Below are positions 62,175 to 64,000 of a DNA stretch of 64,000 bases, in pieces. The stretch's first letter is position 1. Every line of letters begins with the position of its first letter. The stretch covers positions 19,299-83,298 of the forward strand of contig DATAKK010000104.1 of the NCBI GenBank assembly GCA_036261615.1, read 5' to 3'. A model generated the notes under the pieces. It was not told the origin of the DNA and did no database searches. It saw nothing but the letters and a program-made list of their open reading frames with translations. The translations under genes and the position numbers were made by a program. The DNA comes from JAJYQH01 sp036261615 (GTDB lineage: Bacteria > Actinomycetota > Actinomycetes > Propionibacteriales > Propionibacteriaceae).

Positions 62175-62963
62175 TCAGACGCGGCGTCGCGGACGCCGGA
62201 ACACCGGGGCGTCGGGGGTGGACTCCTCGGCGGCATAGCGGTAGCCGGCGGCGTCGAACTCGCTGAGCGCCCGGGCGCTGCGCACCCGGTTGAGCACCAG
62301 CCACGCCGCCATCTCCCCCCGGGCGCGCTTCGCGCTGAACCCGACGACGCGGTAGCGGCCCTGCGGATCCTCGTCCTCGAAGCGGGGCGAGACCACGCGG
62401 GAGTCGAGCGCGTCGGCGTCCACGGCCGCGAAGTACTCCTGCGACGCGAGGTTGACGAGCACGTTCGCTCCGGGTGACGCGGCGAGGTCGGCGCGGACGA
62501 GGTCGGTGATCCGCTCGCCCCACCACTCGTAGAGGTTGCGACCGCGGCCGGTTCGCAGGCGGACGCCCATCTCCAGCCGGTAGGGCTGGATGAGGTCGAG
62601 CGGACGCAGCAGCCCGTACAGCCCGGACAGGATCCGCAGGGTCTTGGTCGCCTCGGTGAAGTCGCGCTCGGTGAACCGCTCGCGCACCGCCATCCCCTGG
62701 TAGACGTCGCCGGCGAAGGTGAGCACCGCCGGGCGCGCGTTGCGGGTGGTGAACGGCAGCTCGAAGTCGCGGTACCGGCGGGCGTTGAGATCGGCGAGCT
62801 CGTCGGAGATGCCCATGAGCGCGGCGATCTCCTCCGGGGTGCGGGTCACCATGACGTCGATGAGCTGCCGGCTCTCGTCGAGCATCCTCGGCTCGGTGTG
62901 CTTGCGGGTGGGCAGGGCCGACTCGAGGTCGAGCGTCTTCGCGGGTGACAGCAGCGCCAGCAT
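62175..62963 (-). CDS. yaaA: peroxide-stress protein YaaA (DUF328)
   Basis: A 262-residue YaaA-family protein, implicated in E. coli in limiting free iron and DNA damage during peroxide stress. The family blocks are LLSPAKTLD, FAGDVYQGM, LRILSGLYGLLRPLDLIQPYRLEMG and VVGFSAKRARGEMAAWLV. The C-terminus carries a short Arg-rich extension. It lies downstream of the LacI gene on the same strand, with a 39-bp gap that holds two GGACGCC/GGCGTCC heptamers. Confidence 0.95.
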   Translation of the reverse strand: MLALLSPAKTLDLESALPTRKHTEPRMLDESRQLIDVMVTRTPEEIAALMGISDELADLNARRYRDFELPFTTRNARPAVLTFAGDVYQGMAVRERFTERDFTEATKTLRILSGLYGLLRPLDLIQPYRLEMGVRLRTGRGRNLYEWWGERITDLVRADLAASPGANVLVNLASQEYFAAVDADALDSRVVSPRFEDEDPQGRYRVVGFSAKRARGEMAAWLVLNRVRSARALSEFDAAGYRYAAEESTPDAPVFRRPRRRV

Positions 62964-63002
62964 GCACCGACCTTAACGGCGGACGCCGCGGCGTCCGGGT
63001 GC

Positions 63003-64000
63003 TCAGGCCGAATCGCGGATGACGAGCTCGCAGGGACGGGTCACCATGCCACCCTGGATCGGCTGGTCGCCCTGGATCGCCGCGAGCAGCCGGGTGGCAG
63101 CCTCACGACCCAACGACTCGAGGTGGGGGTCGACGGTGGTCAGCAGCGGACGCGCCCCCTGCACCATCACGTCCCAGTTGTCGAACCCCACGACGGCGAT
63201 GTCGTCGGGCACGCGCACGTCGTGCTCCCGGAGGCCGTCGAGGACGCCGCGGGCGATCTGGTCGCTGGCGCAGACGATCCCGTCGACCGGGCGTCCGCCA
63301 CGGAGCACGATGGTGGCCGCCGAGCGCCCCCACGACTCGCTCCACTGGCCGTACATCGCCAGGTGCGGATCGAGTTCGAGGCCTTCTGCGGCGAGGGCGC
63401 GCTCGACCCCGACCCGCCGGAGGCGGCTGGCGAGGTGGCGTTCGGGCCCCCCGACGTAGGCGAGATGGCGGCGTCCCGTGGACACGAGATGGCGGGCGGC
63501 GAGCTCGCTGCCGTGCTCGTCGTCGTAGGTGATCGACAGGTCGTCGGGATGGAGGGACTCGCTCAGGACGTAGACGATGGGCACCGGCACTCTGCCCAAG
63601 GATGGGCGGGGGTCGCGCCGGCGCCCGGTGACGACGACGCCGTCGACCTGGCGACTGATCAGCCGGTCGAGCAACTGTCGCTCGCGCACCGGGTCGTCGC
63701 GGCCGTCGCACAGCATCGTGCTCACCTGGCCTGCCGTGAGGCTGTCCTCGATGCCGAGCATCACCGGGATGGTGAAGCGGCCGAAGCTGTCGGAGGTGAT
63801 CACCCCCACGGTGAAGGTACGGCCGCTGGCGAGGCTGCGCGCGGTGTGGTTCGGCTGGAACTCGAGGGCGGCGGCGGCCTCCTGCACCTTGGCGCGGGTC
63901 TCGGGGCTCAACTGCCCCACGCCGTTGAGCGCCTTCGACACGGTGCCCGGCGAGACCCCGGCCAGTTTCGCGACGTCGCGGACGGTGGCGGCCCGCTTGG
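63003..64000 (-). CDS. LacI-family transcriptional regulator (5' end outside window)
   Basis: About 332 codons are visible and the start is just beyond the window. The LacI helix-turn-helix TVRDVAKLAGVSPGTVSKALNG is at the truncated end. A periplasmic-binding-protein-like effector domain follows (TVGVITSDSFGRFTIPVMLGIEDSL, DGIVCASDQIARGVLDGL, VVGFDNWD). It is a sugar-responsive repressor in most cases; its target operon is not in view. Confidence 0.94.
   Translation of the reverse strand, partial: KRAATVRDVAKLAGVSPGTVSKALNGVGQLSPETRAKVQEAAAALEFQPNHTARSLASGRTFTVGVITSDSFGRFTIPVMLGIEDSLTAGQVSTMLCDGRDDPVRERQLLDRLISRQVDGVVVTGRRRDPRPSLGRVPVPIVYVLSESLHPDDLSITYDDEHGSELAARHLVSTGRRHLAYVGGPERHLASRLRRVGVERALAAEGLELDPHLAMYGQWSESWGRSAATIVLRGGRPVDGIVCASDQIARGVLDGLREHDVRVPDDIAVVGFDNWDVMVQGARPLLTTVDPHLESLGREAATRLLAAIQGDQPIQGGMVTRPCELVIRDSA

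Overview
The window is about 70% GC, dense in genes, and has many GTG starts and short or overlapping intergenic gaps. It carries families typical of Actinomycetota: a DUF222/HNH endonuclease, DUF5318 beside a class A PBP and a GT87-like membrane protein, a Trx2-like thioredoxin and a DtxR/IdeR-type iron box. The fermentative acetate branch (pta, ackA), an intracellular fructosidase and an alkyl-DHAP synthase fit Propionibacteriaceae or a close relative. That family-level guess is inference. There is no rRNA, phage or CRISPR array; one tRNA-Ala(UGC) is present.

Layout. 1-7.4 kb: the 3' part of pta, htpX, a flavodoxin, a DUF255 protein, an iron-regulated FTR1 permease and ackA. 7.4-12.5 kb: a lipoprotein, then an SDR / acyltransferase / alkylglycerone-phosphate synthase trio that looks like an ether-lipid locus, and a TauE/SafE exporter. 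12.5-21.7 kb: an envelope block with a FemAB-like transferase, a SulP transporter, an alanine-racemase-like protein, two polytopic glycosyltransferases, a class A PBP and DUF5318. 21.7-25.4 kb: an aminodeoxychorismate-lyase-like enzyme, tRNA-Ala, a bidirectional terminator and a secreted CotH/ricin-lectin protein. 25.9-32.1 kb: an MFS exporter divergent from a ROK regulator, DUF1992, an AlkZ-like glycosylase, an autoregulated ArsR/SRPBCC pair and a NodB lipoprotein. 32.5-37.3 kb: an OpuA-type glycine betaine ABC operon behind a long structured leader, then GH32. 37.3-41.9 kb: an unrecognised 620-residue protein, a thioredoxin and a NarL-type two-component pair. 41.9-45.5 kb: the operon ribD-ribE-ribBA-ribH under an FMN riboswitch.

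45.6-49.2 kb is the accessory part. It has a short minus-strand transcript with an extended Shine-Dalgarno and a 14-codon ORF, a leaderless DUF222/HNH gene, a truncated serine recombinase, a lower-GC DUF4062 gene and a small orphan protein. 49.2-64 kb returns to ordinary chromosome: a beta-CASP MBL nuclease, a DmfB-like lipoprotein, an EEP-family enzyme, a nucleotidyltransferase, a YCII protein, a GH13 enzyme, a YceI gene with an operator, PAC2, an ABC1 kinase coupled to an aldehyde dehydrogenase, a HAD hydrolase, YaaA and a LacI regulator cut by the window end.

How they work together. Pta and AckA make acetate and ATP. RibD/E/BA/H make riboflavin for the flavoproteins. The OpuA system imports compatible solutes, and the 12-21 kb block builds the wall and surface glycans. 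The heptamer GGACGCC/GGCGTCC recurs throughout, including in many very short intergenic spacers, and deserves a separate look.
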